The notes under the pieces were generated by a model. It saw nothing but the letters and a program-made list of their open reading frames with translations. It made no database searches and was not told where the DNA came from. From Labia minor (taxonomy: Eukaryota > Arthropoda > Insecta > Dermaptera > Spongiphoridae), in contig OY720346.1 of assembly GCA_963082975.1 (NCBI GenBank), forward strand, positions 28,948,720 through 29,012,719: a stretch of DNA of 64,000 nucleotides, read 5' to 3'. A program made the position numbers and the translations under genes. Positions within the stretch are counted from its first letter, which is position 1. Each line of letters starts with the position of its first letter. Of the stretch, positions 27,201 through 41,127 are shown piece after piece.

Positions 27201-30200
27201 ACATGTTTTTTATTAAAAAAATATTTAGATTTGTTTATTTATGGAATAACTATAAATTTCCAAATATTTTTTGAAATTTAAAAGAAACTCAATAAACTAA
27301 CTATAAAGTACTACTATAAAACTTTTTCAATAAAAAAAAATAATCATTTCCCTCCCCTAGAAAAGATATGGATTCGAAACTATTAATCCAGTGATTCTCA
27401 ACCACTGTGCCGCCAAATTATTACAAATGTAAAGAGGCTCTTAAACATTTCCGACTTTTGTTTCAAAATTTTTTCAAAATGGTTCTAAAAAAAAGGTAAA
27501 CCGTTTTTGGGACCACTTTTTTTCAATATGGTAAACTTAACTGTTTCTTTGTGTGCCACCAAATTTTTAAACCGTTAAAAGTGTGCCGCGGTAAAAAAAA
27601 GGTTGAAAATCACTATATTAATCAATAAGTGAATTGGAAATTATATTCATCAGAACAAGAGCATATAAAAGTGAAAAGTCTAAATAGCTAAGAAGCTATC
27701 CCCGAAAAAAAAAAAAGAATTCTAAAAAAGAAGAAAAATATATTTGAAAAATTAATTGGATACTTACTATATTTGAATTTTTAATATGGGGTAACTATTG
27801 TACTTGGTTTTATTTTTATATTCTGAACACAAGAATAAACATAAGTCTATCCACCATTCACAGAATATTGTTTAGTTTTTGTACATTCCCTCTATAATAT
27901 AACGGGTGGCCATATAAGAACTGAGATTTTTTCAAAAAATATTTGTAAAATTTTTATTGAAATCAAAATAATAAAATATTGATGAAATAAAGATAAAGCC
28001 ACAAAAAATGCCAAGCTTAAATTTACTTAAAGAGAGACATCTTTTTCATAAAATTCTCTAATGCTCTTTCAAGTATATGCGTTTTAATATCAAAAATATC
28101 AATAGTAATATTGTCTTTCATCCACAGAATGTATAACTGGTGCATTAGATTACATCTTTTACGAAAACTCATAGAAAAAATATAAAGATGTTAAATCAAG
28201 GTAGAGTTAATGAAGACAACAACACTGCAAATGAAATCTCTTATTTGAGCACCCGTTATATCTATATCTATATAATATATCTATATAACATATGTATATA
28301 CAATATATTTTTTTGTTTCTTTTATTTCAAATATCCCAAAATAGAGCTAATGTTAATCTGATTAATGTAATGGTTTTGTGTGAGAGAAATAAATAATTAT
28401 TAAAGAATTTAACTTATAATACAATAACACTGTGCAGATAGAAAAGTGCAACATAAAATATAAGGAAATATTTTATAGAATATTTATAAATAAATAAATA
28501 TATCAATATATACCTATATATATACACTAGGTTAAAAATTATATATAATTCATCTTATATAATTATCTTAAGATAATATTTATTATGCTAATATTAATAA
28601 TATTATTATAGTATAATGGTATTTCTGAATAAATTAAATTAAATATTATTTTAATGATATATCTAAAGAAGCAAAAACAGATGTGATAATGAGATGAGCG
28701 TATTTTTTGGGGTGGGACAAATGTGTTTCAATGTTTATTTCGCTTACCTCAGCACGAAGATTGTCCACTTTGTCTTGTAACTCGCGGACTTTGTCACTAT
28801 CGTCAATGTTGCCACTTCGTAATTCGCCCTCAGCCACCATTTCTTCATTCTAAATAAACACAGACACACCCATGCTAATTTGTTCAATTGTTTCTATTTT
28901 TGACATTAGTGATTATTTATATTCTATTTTAGATATATTTAATATTTTAATTTATTTACTATAAAATTGTGATAATAATATTGTTTTTACACGCTTTTAT
29001 TTAGCTTACACCCGTTTCCGTGTCGTCAAATCTTGCAACGTTAATTTTGACCCACTTCCCAATGAACGAATGAGCTGAAATTTCGCATACATATGTAACT
29101 CCGATGACAATGCAATATTCTGATTTAACTTAGGTCATAGGTGACCTACGAGGTATTATATTTATCAATTAGTAATTACATATTGCATAATATTGATACA
29201 AAATAGTAAGTAAATATTCCATAATATTGAAAAATAGTAATAAAATATTAATATAATATTAATTTAAATCATGTTTAATTATTTTGTAAAAATATTTTTT
29301 AATTTAAATGAATATCAATTAAAGTATTATTGAAATTTTTTTGAAAAGATATATGTATATATAAACCAATAATCCAGTGGCGCAACCAGGGGGGGGTTTT
29401 GGGGGTTAAAACCCCCCCCAGGAGAGAAAAAAATATAAATTGCTGTATATTATGTACTATATTACAAATAGAAAAGAAAAAATATAATCCTTCTTTTTAT
29501 TTGAAAAAAAAATAATTCTTAAAGTACACCTATCCCCCGATTTACACGGTAGATACGTTCCTGAGAAAAACGTGTAAATCGAAAATTGAAAATTTTCAAG
29601 TCAAAACCGTGTAAATCGAAAAGGTTGCAGAAAATGCATAATTTTGCTATTTAATAGTTGTGATTTTTTTCAATATTTTTAGGTTTACACAGAAATAAAA
29701 ATAAAATGCATTGACAGGTTAAAATATGTAATATATTACGGAAACACTGTTTTTTATTTAATTACAATACATTAAACAGAAGAACAAAAAATAAAACCAA
29801 AGGTGTTTTATTATCCTTCATCACTATCAGAAATTACTCTCATTCTTTTTTTCGGAATCGAAGGTTGGAATATGGAAAATTAAATCTTTCTGAAACTGTG
29901 AAACTTTCACTCAAATAAAATTTTCCGTAGATAAAACTTTAATTTTATGCGAAGAAATACAGACACAGTGTGCATGTGCAGCAAGTCAGCACATAAGCTC
30001 GGGATTCCCCATGAGATGTGTGCACAGTAGCATTTAGTAGAGTGCGATAAAAACAAAAAAAAAACTTATTTGGAAAACCGTGTAAAAGCGAAAACGTGTA
30101 AAACAAGTACCGTGTAAATCGGGGGATAGGTGTATAACTTAGTGTATAATAAGTAAGTTTATTTTATTTTAAAAAAATTTTAACAAAAATAAAAATTGCT

Positions 30201-33200
30201 TATTTTTTCGTACAGAATTAAATTATTTTATTATTTCTCCTAAATCATAAAAAACAAAAGACTTAATATAAGATTACTAGATGATTGTGGAATTTTCCAA
30301 TTTGACTTTTATTTAAATATAAAATAAATAAAAATATTACTCAAATTCTAAATATTTTTTATTATTAATACATTAATTGCTAATTTCATAAAAATTATGA
30401 AGCGAAGACTAATTTTTTCAAAATGGAAACGGATAAAAATCCATAAAAGTCAAAAATCCCTAAAACCGAAAATCCCCAAAAGCGAAAACCCCTAAATAAA
30501 AATATCGCTAATTGAAAAAATCCCTAAAAGAAAAAATCACTAAAAACAATTTTTTTCATTTTTGTATTAATTTTAATTGTGACTCAGAAAATTAAATCAC
30601 AAGGTGAGCATGCCACCCAGTTGTGAGACACGACCTCCCAAGGAGGTAATCGGACCTGGACCGAAATTAGGGAAAAATAGGTCAAAAAATACATACATAG
30701 GGCTCACACACGTGATTTTTCCAAAAAAAAAAAATAGGGGTGTCAAATTTGTATGAAAAATAAAGGAAATTTACTCAAATTCCGTTTATTAGCATACGTT
30801 TTAATAGCTTAATGATTCCAAATATAAAATACACCATTTACACCGTATATTCCACTAGGGCAACTTGTGAAATTTACTATCATCAGAGGTTGTCTTTTTC
30901 ATTTTGCTCAATGCATTTATAGAAACATCAAGTCAATGCCAGAAGTTTTGAAGCTCTATAATGATATAGATAATCCTGACAACTCCACTCATTTACGAAC
31001 TCTTGCAGCTTTGGTTTTGGTACCACCATCAAAAGTCATTGTAGCCTACCAAGCATTAGCTGGACGACCAACAGGGCAAAACTTCGTGATCTTTTTTCTT
31101 ACTTCGAGCGCACTTGGCTAGGTGAACAATATTTGGCTGACTTTTATGACCCCGAATTCGAAATTGGAACATTGGAACATCTACGATGCCACTTTGATGG
31201 GTTTGCCTCGAACAAACAATGCATTGGAAGGTTACAACAATGCTCTTCGTTTACGCTTAGGAGGTTACAAGACATCAGTATGAGACCTGATTAATGGGAA
31301 ATTTGTTATTTAGGGATTGGAAGGTTACAACAATGCTCTTCCTTCACGCTTAGGAGGTTACAAGACATCAGTATGGGACCTGATTAATGGAAAATTTTTT
31401 ATTTAGGGATTTATTTTTTTAGGGATATTTGCATTTAGGGATTTTTTCTTAGAGATTTTTACATGATTTCTTTCAAAATATCCTGCCACTACGGGCGGAC
31501 GAAAAGCTTTCGAAATCTTAAAGTAGTTTTTTTGTAAATAATTCCTTAGGTTAGTTCCTTAAGTTTAGGTAAAAATGAATATAATGAAACTTTTAGTAAA
31601 TTCGATTCCCTATAAATTTAATACGATAGTATGATAATTCTCATAAAAATCGGTATTTTTTGAGAAAATCAATAAAATGTGCTTTGACACCTCTTTAAAC
31701 TACCCTTACTTATGGTCCGATCTTGTCCAAAAACAATCCAATCCCCGCCCATCATTCCCAAAGAAAATATCTAAATATCAAATTTCAAGACAATATCTCA
31801 TTTTGTTTAGACGTAATCTCGGTAACGAGCCGGTTCAAAAATTTTTTTTGCAGTTTTGGATTCAGAACCGTCTGAACAGTGGAAATCTCGAAGAATCTCG
31901 GAGCAAAAATTTTCCGATCATCCTATAAGCTATTCATGAGGAAAGCTAAAATAATTTAGTTATAGCTGGAAAAAAATATTTTCTTTCTAAAATTGTGAAT
32001 ACAAGTAAATAAAATACAAAATTAAATTTTTTTGCCAGATTTTGTAAAATCAGTGTTTCACTTACAAAACTTTTTTAAATATTTAATATAAAAAAAAAAT
32101 CTTAATGAAAATTTGTCTTTGAGAGAGCGGGGGGGGGGGGGGGGGGGCGAAGGTGGAGCGGCTAGTCAAAACCCCCCCCAGGATCAAATCCTGGTTGCGC
32201 CACTGCAATAATCTAATAATAATAATAATAATAATCAGCCCTCTATACACCGATTTGATATATAGTATTTTGAGGTGAAGAATCGACTTGAATTAGATTC
32301 TTTCAACATTCACACTATAAAAAACCGGGCGAAATTTCTATCAAGACTAAAAATTAGGAAATAAAATAAATATAAAAAAAAACTTTTTAAAAACAAGCTT
32401 TTATTTAAATGCACTAAAAAGGAGAAAATAATTTCTTCACACACACCACAATTTCCTTTCAATTAATCATATCTAAAAAATGAAAGCGTGGGCACCAAAC
32501 ATGCAGGGAAAAACGTAAATTCTACTTCAAATAGACATAGTTATCAATTATAGTAGAAAAGAAAAATAACAGGAAGGATTATGGATATACAATGAAATGT
32601 CCTTCGTATTTTTTTCCTTTCTCTGCATGTTTGGCGTCCACGCTTTCATTTTTTAGATATGCTTAATTGAAAGGAAATTGTGGTGTGTGTGGAGAAATTA
32701 TTTTCTCCTTTTTAGTGAATTTAAATAAAAGCGTGTTTTTAAAAAGTTTTTTAATATATTTTTTTTATTACTTAAACAATGAAAATTTTTTATAATATAA
32801 TTTTGAAACCCCAGATTTTAATCTATCTATATCTCACTACAGAATTTAAAAGGACGCTGCAACAATATCCCTTCATCCATCCCTATCCTTTCATTATACT
32901 TTTTATTGCCTCCACTTTAATATTCCAATTTTCCTATCTTCCTATCCTAAGAAATAAGAATAAATCCATTAATATCATCAATATAACATAACTTTAATTT
33001 GTATAAATCAATATTACAAAAATGTTAGATAAATATATATATAAATCAATGAAATTAATCTTTTTTATATATCATTCATTTTGTTTAAAAGTTATATATT
33101 AACATTAATATTATATTATATATATAATATTATTACTTATATTTATATTAGAAAAATATTTGTTCTTGATATGATTGTCCCAGGTGAGGTAAACAAAATG

Positions 33201-36200
33201 GCGAGGGAGAGAGAGAGAGAGGATCGAACACCACAAAGGATTTGTAATTCAGAAAGACAGAATGTCTGTTGGGGACGAAAAATCAATAACAAAAATGCTC
33301 CCAACGGCGGCAACGAAAATGAATCTTTAATTCATGCAATTTTTATTTAATTTAAAAATAATATTTATAATTATTGTGTATTTTAAGGGCTCGAAAATAA
33401 AAGAGTTATTTATATAAAAAGAATCTTTATTATAACGCTAATTGGCGAATTACAATTATTAAAAAGGATCTGAATGCAAGGTAAGTCAAGTTAAGTCATT
33501 TCAGAGAGCCATTCCTAATCGGTGAGAGAGCACAGCACCTAATCCTGTCTTGCTGGCGTCTGTTGCCAATATGAGAGGCAAGCTAGGATCGTATGGCATT
33601 AATACTTGCAGTGAAATAAGTATTTTTAATATCCTGATATGCTCTTTCAGTATCTTTTGTTCAGACGAAAGTGTCTTTATTTAAAACATCATTCTCCGCT
33701 GCCAGATTGCGGGAATATTTGCTGCGCCATATACTGCTCTGGTTGGACGAATAGGTCCATGGGTTGGCGTATTTAAGGTTAACGCGTGTTGAAATTCTTC
33801 ATCAACGTTAACTGTGGTGAATCCTAAACATTTTATAGGATGTCCCGTATAGCTTGAGAAATTCCGATTCGACTTTTCAAGAATAAAATTGGATTTTATT
33901 TTATTAAAATTGTTTATATTCATTATTCCACAGGGATCTCCTGTGTCGAGTTCCATGCAGCTCTTTTCATCAATTTTTACTGCTATTATATGTTTGCTAG
34001 ATGATTCGTTTACTTGGTTTACTTTGAATAAGGCGTAAACTTTTTCTGTAGGTGATTCCTCTTCTGTTTTTGGCGATTCCTTTTTGTTCGCTCGACATAC
34101 TTTCGCAATATGCCCTTTTTTCGACATGTGCGACATGTACCGTTTATGAAGCGACACTTATTTCGTGGATGATATCCTCCACATCCTGAACATGGCTTCA
34201 GGCCCACCGATTTTTTATCATTAAAGCTAAGGTTGCTTTGGGAACACTGTTGTCGTTCACGTGAAACTGACCTTGAAAGTGGTTGATATCTATTTGAATT
34301 CTTTATTTTTGGTTTTCTATAATCTAACTTGTTCATTAATTCGGTTGGCAAATGCGTTTTGTCCTTAACTTCATTCGATGTATTACGTGTGGTTTCCAAC
34401 GTTCGAGCGATTTCGTAGGCTGCGTCGAAAGTTTGTGGATTTTTTGAAATTATTTCGTCACAAATTTCCCTTGACTCAAGTCCATGCAAGGTTGTTCAAT
34501 CAGCATTCGGTGTGCAAAATCCCCATATTCGCATTTTGTTGAACCTTGTTTTAGACGTAAGGCGAAGTTGGCGACACTTTCTCTTTTCTTTTGAACAATA
34601 TGCCGGAATTTGATACTTTCCACGTATTTATTAGTTAGCTTATCGAAGTGTTTTATAAGCGTGCTTTTTATATCATCATAAGAAATGATCTCTGGTTCAT
34701 TAGGACTTACTAAAAATTTTAAAGCAGTGTTTAATTCGGGACCCATATGCACTCGAGCATAATCAGCATATTGATCCTTAGGAATTTTACTCAAATTAAG
34801 GGCCCAATCAAATCTTTTAAAATAATCGGCGTCAAATGATTCATCGGCTGATTGATATTCGCTTATTGCAAATGGCGGTGGTCGAGACTGTAAAGTTTGC
34901 TGAAACTGACCTGGTACATTTGATGTTGTTGCTTTTTTAAAGCTTTAGCCAGCAATGTTGATAAGGTTTGAAATAATTCAGGCGTTACGGTTTCATCTGA
35001 CATTTTGAAATGCGTTGGTTGAACAAATTAATCGAGATGATGAAATTCTTCTTTTTTTTTAGTTTTGTTCACTTCTGACACCAATATATATTTTGTATTT
35101 TAAGGGCTCGAAAATAAAAGAGTTGTTTATATAAAAAGAATCTTTATTATAACGCTAATTGGCGAATTACAATTATTAAAAAGGATCTGAATGTAAGGTA
35201 AGTCAAGGTAAGTCATTTCAGAGAGCCATTATGGAAAAATAAAGAATCGGAAGGTATGATCAATAAGGTAAGTAAAGTTAGAAGTGTATTGTGAGTGGGA
35301 GTTTAAATATACAACAATAATACTCGAATGATTTTTTAATAAAATATGCCTGGATTAAAAAGAAGAAAGAAAATATAAAAAGAGGAGTGTTTTTTTATAA
35401 ATATGAGAATAAGAATTATTTTGAATATATAATATAGATTATATTACCTTCAATTCAAGAATGGAAATTTTTTGTGTGAGTTCAGCAACAGATTGAGTAT
35501 GTTCAGCATCACGAATTCGCGCCATCATTAACTCATCTTTCATCTGAAAAAAAAAATATATATGCAAATGTATTTATTTATTTAGCATTTTAAGGTCAAT
35601 TCAGGGGGTATATTTAAGGAAAGAGAATAACAAAAATATAATTTTATTTTTTTATTATAACTACAAATAATATAAAAATAAAATTATATTAATAAAAATA
35701 GTAATTTTAGTAAAAGATTTTAAAATAAAGAAAAAATTCAAAATATCTTATTTTTATATTTTGTTATTGTAGATTTTTGAGTGCTATATGTAATTTATTT
35801 TCTTAAGTGTGGGGTATATATTTGGTTTACTATATTAAATAATCAAAATTACATAACGTTGAAAATTAATATTTTTAGAGATTGGCGTAATTAGAGCAGA
35901 TTTATGTGAAAAAGTGGCAAAAAATTTATGTATCAGAATCTAAATGTTAAAGAAAAACATTTCAAGTCAGACTGAAAGTTTTTCTAAAGAACCTTTAATT
36001 TTACGAATGTCCCGAAAGACAATGGTCATAATGATGGAACCAGTTCTACTATAATTAGGGTGACAAAACGTCCCGGGTTTCCGGGATTGTCCCAAATTTA
36101 GGTGCTCTGTCCCGACGTCCCGAAAAATGTCATCGCGACAGTCTATTGTCCCGGTTTTTAAATATTTAGGTCCAACGAACGTTATCTCACAATCAGTTTG

Positions 36201-39200
36201 GCTCTTATTTTCGATTTTTCATTCAATATGGCTCAAAAAAAAAAGTAATTTTTTTTTACAAATATCCCGGTTTGGTGTTTTCGAAATATGGTCACCCTAA
36301 CTATAATCAGCCAGTCTAATTCTTTTCTTTGAATTTAATTTTTATCTATATCTATATAATCATTTAGCAATAATTCTGATATATATATATAATAATGACA
36401 TTTAATATAAAAATTAAAATCCTGCATATAATTTAAAGCTTTTCCTATTTTAAAAATTCCAAGTAATAATAGATATAAAATTGATTTTTATTAAGATTCA
36501 GTTTTTGTATATTACTATATTATATAATATTAAAGATTCGAATAATTGAAATTTATTTTTATAATAAATGATTTTACATTTTATTTTATATTTTTATATT
36601 ATATATATTATATATTATATTAATAAATAATAAATAAAAGAGATAAAAATATATTTATCCAATCACCAAAAAATTAATATTTAATTTTGTATCAATACTA
36701 TTTAAAAGAGATAATAGTAATATCAATTGTAAAGTTTTGATTTTCTAAAGCTAATTAATTCTCTCACTGTCTGATTAGTTCAACCTTTAATCGATAACTT
36801 TCAAAATTTCATGACATTCTGACAATTAGTTTCCAGTTTACATGAAGGGAATGTCGCGTTTACTCACATTACAATAAAGTGTATGACATGGAATGTGTGT
36901 TTACTGATGGAACAGAGGAATCGAATTTTGTCCATCTATTCTTCTTAATAATGATTCATCATTCAAGTAGTAGACAGACAAGTGAGTCAGCTTTTGATTC
37001 GACTCATCTTGATTTATTTCTCATTCACTCCCCCTCTTAACAAACTAATTGTCCATTTCGAATTGAAATAAAGATTTTCGATCAAATAATACTAATAGAT
37101 ATTTTGTCCTTTTTTCCCTCTCTTATTCATCCTACATTATTCATTCTATTGTAGGAATCTATTTAAATCAGAGGGGATGGTGTTTTGATTTTCTTAATTC
37201 ATTAAATGCTTAGTTATATTATAATAAATAAGCTGGAGTGCCTCCACTCGACTATCTCGCAATTTGTATTGGATTAAATAACATAATATATTATATTTAA
37301 ATTAAATTTAATTAATTATAAATTATAAATAATAAATATTAAACCAGCGCATGTTTGGCTTTTTATTTATGCACCATGGCACATGTTGGCGCGTGAGATT
37401 TGCAGTGTTAAAAAATTAATTCTGGTACTTTCAGGGAGTCAATCAAGCTGAAATTCTATATATAGCAGTTTTATACAATTATTAATCATGTGAAAAATTA
37501 TCAAACATATATCTTTATTTTTACGGTCACTTTAGAGGAAAAAAATCAAAACGTTGTAGGTAATGACCCTCTTCCGGTTGAGCTACATTTCTCAAAAGTT
37601 GATAGAAAACTATGAATTTTGAATAATGTCCATGTACCAAATTTCATCATTCTAGCTCAAACCGTTTTTGCGAAATCTTGTCTACATACATACACACACA
37701 CAGACATTTTTTTCAACCTTAGTGAAAATGATTCAGGAACCTTCAAAACGTATAAATACATCAAAATCTCAACATCGAAAATTTTCGTGATCGCAATACT
37801 ATCTCTTACGAGATAGTATTATAATAAAAAGTAAATTAGGAATTTTTTAAGTTTTCAAAAATAAGATATTAGCTTTTCATTTACTTTTCAGTTCTGTTCA
37901 AATTTATTTACAATTCATTTTTTACTATCTCGCCAGAGATAGTATTGTGATTACGAAAATTTTCGATTTTGAGATTTTGATGTTTTTATACGTTTTGAAG
38001 GTTCCTGAATCATTTTCACTAAGGTTGAGAAAAATGTCTATGTGTGTGTGGATGTATGTAACCAAGATTATGCAAAAACGGTTTGAGCTAGAATGATGAA
38101 ATTTGGTACATGGGCATTATTCAAAATTCATAGTTTTCTATCAACTTTTGAGAAATGTAGCTCAACTGGAAGAGGGTCATTAGCTACAACGTTTTGATTT
38201 TTTTTCTTCTAAAGTGACCGTAAAAATAAAGATATATGTTTGATAATTTTTCACATGATTAATAATTGTATAAAACTGCTATATATAGAATTTCAGCTTG
38301 ATTGAATCGCTGAAAGTACCAGAATTAATTTTTTCACACTGAAAATCACGCGCCAACACGTGACGTGGTGCCATCAACAAAAAGCCAAACATGCGCTGGT
38401 TTAATAAATATTATTTATTAATTTTAATTTATAATTTATAATTAATTAAATTTAATTTAAATATAATAATATTATGTTATTTAATCCAATTCAAATTGGA
38501 CAGTCGAGTGGACACACTTCAGATTTTTTTATATGTCAATTCCAAAAGTTTTAAATTCATATTGTAGATAGTCAAAAAGTCTTATTAATATTTGTACAAT
38601 TTATTAATAATATATTAAAAATTGTATAATTATTATATTTTCTCTTTCTCTGTGTATAAAGAATTTATTTATATGCAACACAACCACCTTATTTATTTTA
38701 TATTTTTGTTATGTTTCACAATTCATTTTTTTTTTATTATTATTAGTTTATTTCAATAGAAGGTCTTATTGAGAGTAATTTGGAATTCAAATGATCTTAA
38801 CTTCTATTCAATTTAATTCATACTTTCTCTCTCTCTCTCTCACTCTCTGTGCTTTAAAATTTAAGAGAAATTACAACCAAGCCTTACAATTTAATGAATC
38901 TTAAGTTTCGAATTATTCGCTTTAAAATATATTCATTGAAAATTTATGTACTTATAAATAATGAAAGCCCGACTGTAGAGACATTATTTTCCTTAAATTG
39001 AAAAACAAATAAAAAAAATTAAAATATAGATGAGCTCATGGGCATTTTTTTTTTAACCAATTTTTAGTAATGTTTTTTTTTTGATCAAAAAATAATAATA
39101 CATCTTTATAAAAAATAATCTTTAAATTGAAAATTAATTTAAAAAAATATCTGGTTCGTGCATCACACAACTTTCAATTATCCTCCTGGTTTTAATCATT

Positions 39201-41086
39201 TTTTTGCAATTTTCTCTTGATGATTAAGATCAATTTCGTTCATATTTTTATTTAACTTTTATTAAAATGTGAGAGGGCTAGTTAACTAATATAGAAAATT
39301 TAAAGATGCTTTTAAAGGAAGCAATTTTGAAAATTAGGCATTTAATCTCTTTCGAAGTACTTCAAAGTAAATAAAATATTTATGATATTGAAAATAATTT
39401 TATTTGACGTTCATGAAACAAATTTAATAAAAAACGATAGAGCCGATTTTTAGAAGGTAGAAAAAGAACTAATATAACATTTCTGAGAGAGGAACTTTTC
39501 ATACATTTTTACCGACCGACAATAGTAAGGGAGGTATTGTTTTCACACCAAATTTCACATGTGGAGATTTTTACATATCTCCACGAATCATGCATTTTCT
39601 TAACAGAAAAAAGTATTTTTAGCATGATGTCTGTCCGTCCGTATAGATGTGTACAGCCTGAACGGCTCAACGGATTTTGATGAAATTTGGTATATTTACT
39701 TAATGCATCAGTGGGATGAATTGATCAACTTTTGGTGCAAATCCGGGAACCAGAAGTGGTAGTATTAGCGATCGACGATAGGAAGGGAAGGGTTATTTTC
39801 ACACCAAATTTCACATGAGGAGATTTTTTACATATCACCACGAATGTATTGGTTTTGTCCTCGGGAAAAATCATCTTCATTATCTTTTTCTTAATTTAAA
39901 ATTATATGACGTCACCCAGCCCTTCATGACGTCACAGCCTCCTTATTATGATCACGGGCAACGCCGGCTACTTCAGCTATATATTATAAATAAAATAAAA
40001 TTAAAAATATTTATGTTCTATCCATATCTGTTTGTTATTACATTAATAGATATATTAAAATTATTTGAAATTGTTTCTGTAGCTGGAAATTAATTTATTT
40101 CAAACTGTCGGTCGGTTCGGACCTGGCCACAGGTCAACTTATTATATACAGAAATAAACCTAACGGAATTAGAATTAATATTTTAAAAAAATGGATAGAA
40201 TTCTATATGAATTTTTAAAATACTTGCTATTGGAACTATTAAAATTTACTATCTATTGACTAGTATATTGAAAATTACTATTAAAATTGTTTAATAACGA
40301 CCTTATTGAACTCCACCTCAAATGTAACATTCTACAAAATTGGAATAGGATTTTATAAGAAATAAAGAAATCAACATTTTATTAATATTTAATATAATAA
40401 CATATTTCAAATAAAAATTGAAATGTTTGGCAACGTTTCGATCGTATTTTATTTTATTGAGACTTGATGCTCAAATCAATATTTTTTTCATTTATCATAA
40501 AATTCTGATTTATTCTAACTCTTCACTTGCAAGAAAATTTAAATAAAAAAAAAAGTAATCAGATTTTTCTATGATAAAACAATGACTTTAAATTAATTTA
40601 ATTTCATTAAATGAACCAGGAAAGTAAAATTCGGCTGATAAGAATAAGTAAAACAAAAAAAAAAGAAAGAAAAGTGATCATAGAGTGAAAATGATTGAAA
40701 AAAAAGTTAGCATGCGGCATAAATATATTATAATAATTGGCTCATTGATCCAAGCGAGGATATCGATCTGTCTGGAGGTTGGAGGAGAGGGCGGATGGGG
40801 ATGAGGCGGGAGTAGGACAAAACTGCACAGGGTTTCCATGTTTGTCGGCAATTAGATTTCTTTGGTCCCCCAACCGATAGGGGACAGGCGTCGCCAGGTT
40901 TACGAGAGCCTTGCATTTGATAGACTCTCCTGAGCGGATTCACGGTCGGCCACCCCTTTAGTGCCCTTCCGGTCAACGGAAGCACTTCTGCTTTCCTGGA
41001 CTACTAACTACTAGTTAACCAATCTAGACCAGACACTCTAATCTCTTAACCAATCCTTATAACCTCCTCGTCTCTCTATCATCCAA

Positions 41087-41127
<41 letters not shown>

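Larger units (their letters stand above)
29375..32205. mobile_element. hAT-bounded composite, 2831 bp, perfect 8-bp duplication
   Basis: CAGTGGCGCAACCAGG at 29375 and its exact inverted copy ending 32205 are flanked by CAATAATC (29367-29374 and 32206-32213). G- and C-runs sit just inside both ends, including a run of 19 G at 32129-32147. No hAT transposase is visible. The interior instead carries a pogo-like MITE (29525-30134) and a MULE remnant (about 30425-31470). It is either a non-autonomous hAT that later received insertions or one that moved with its cargo. Confidence 0.88.

Noticed and set aside
30440-30545. AAATCCCTAAA array as an interstitial telomere
   Set aside because: The motif is irregular and is mirrored at 31399-31460, so it fits MULE terminal repeats better than a telomeric (TTAGG)n tract.
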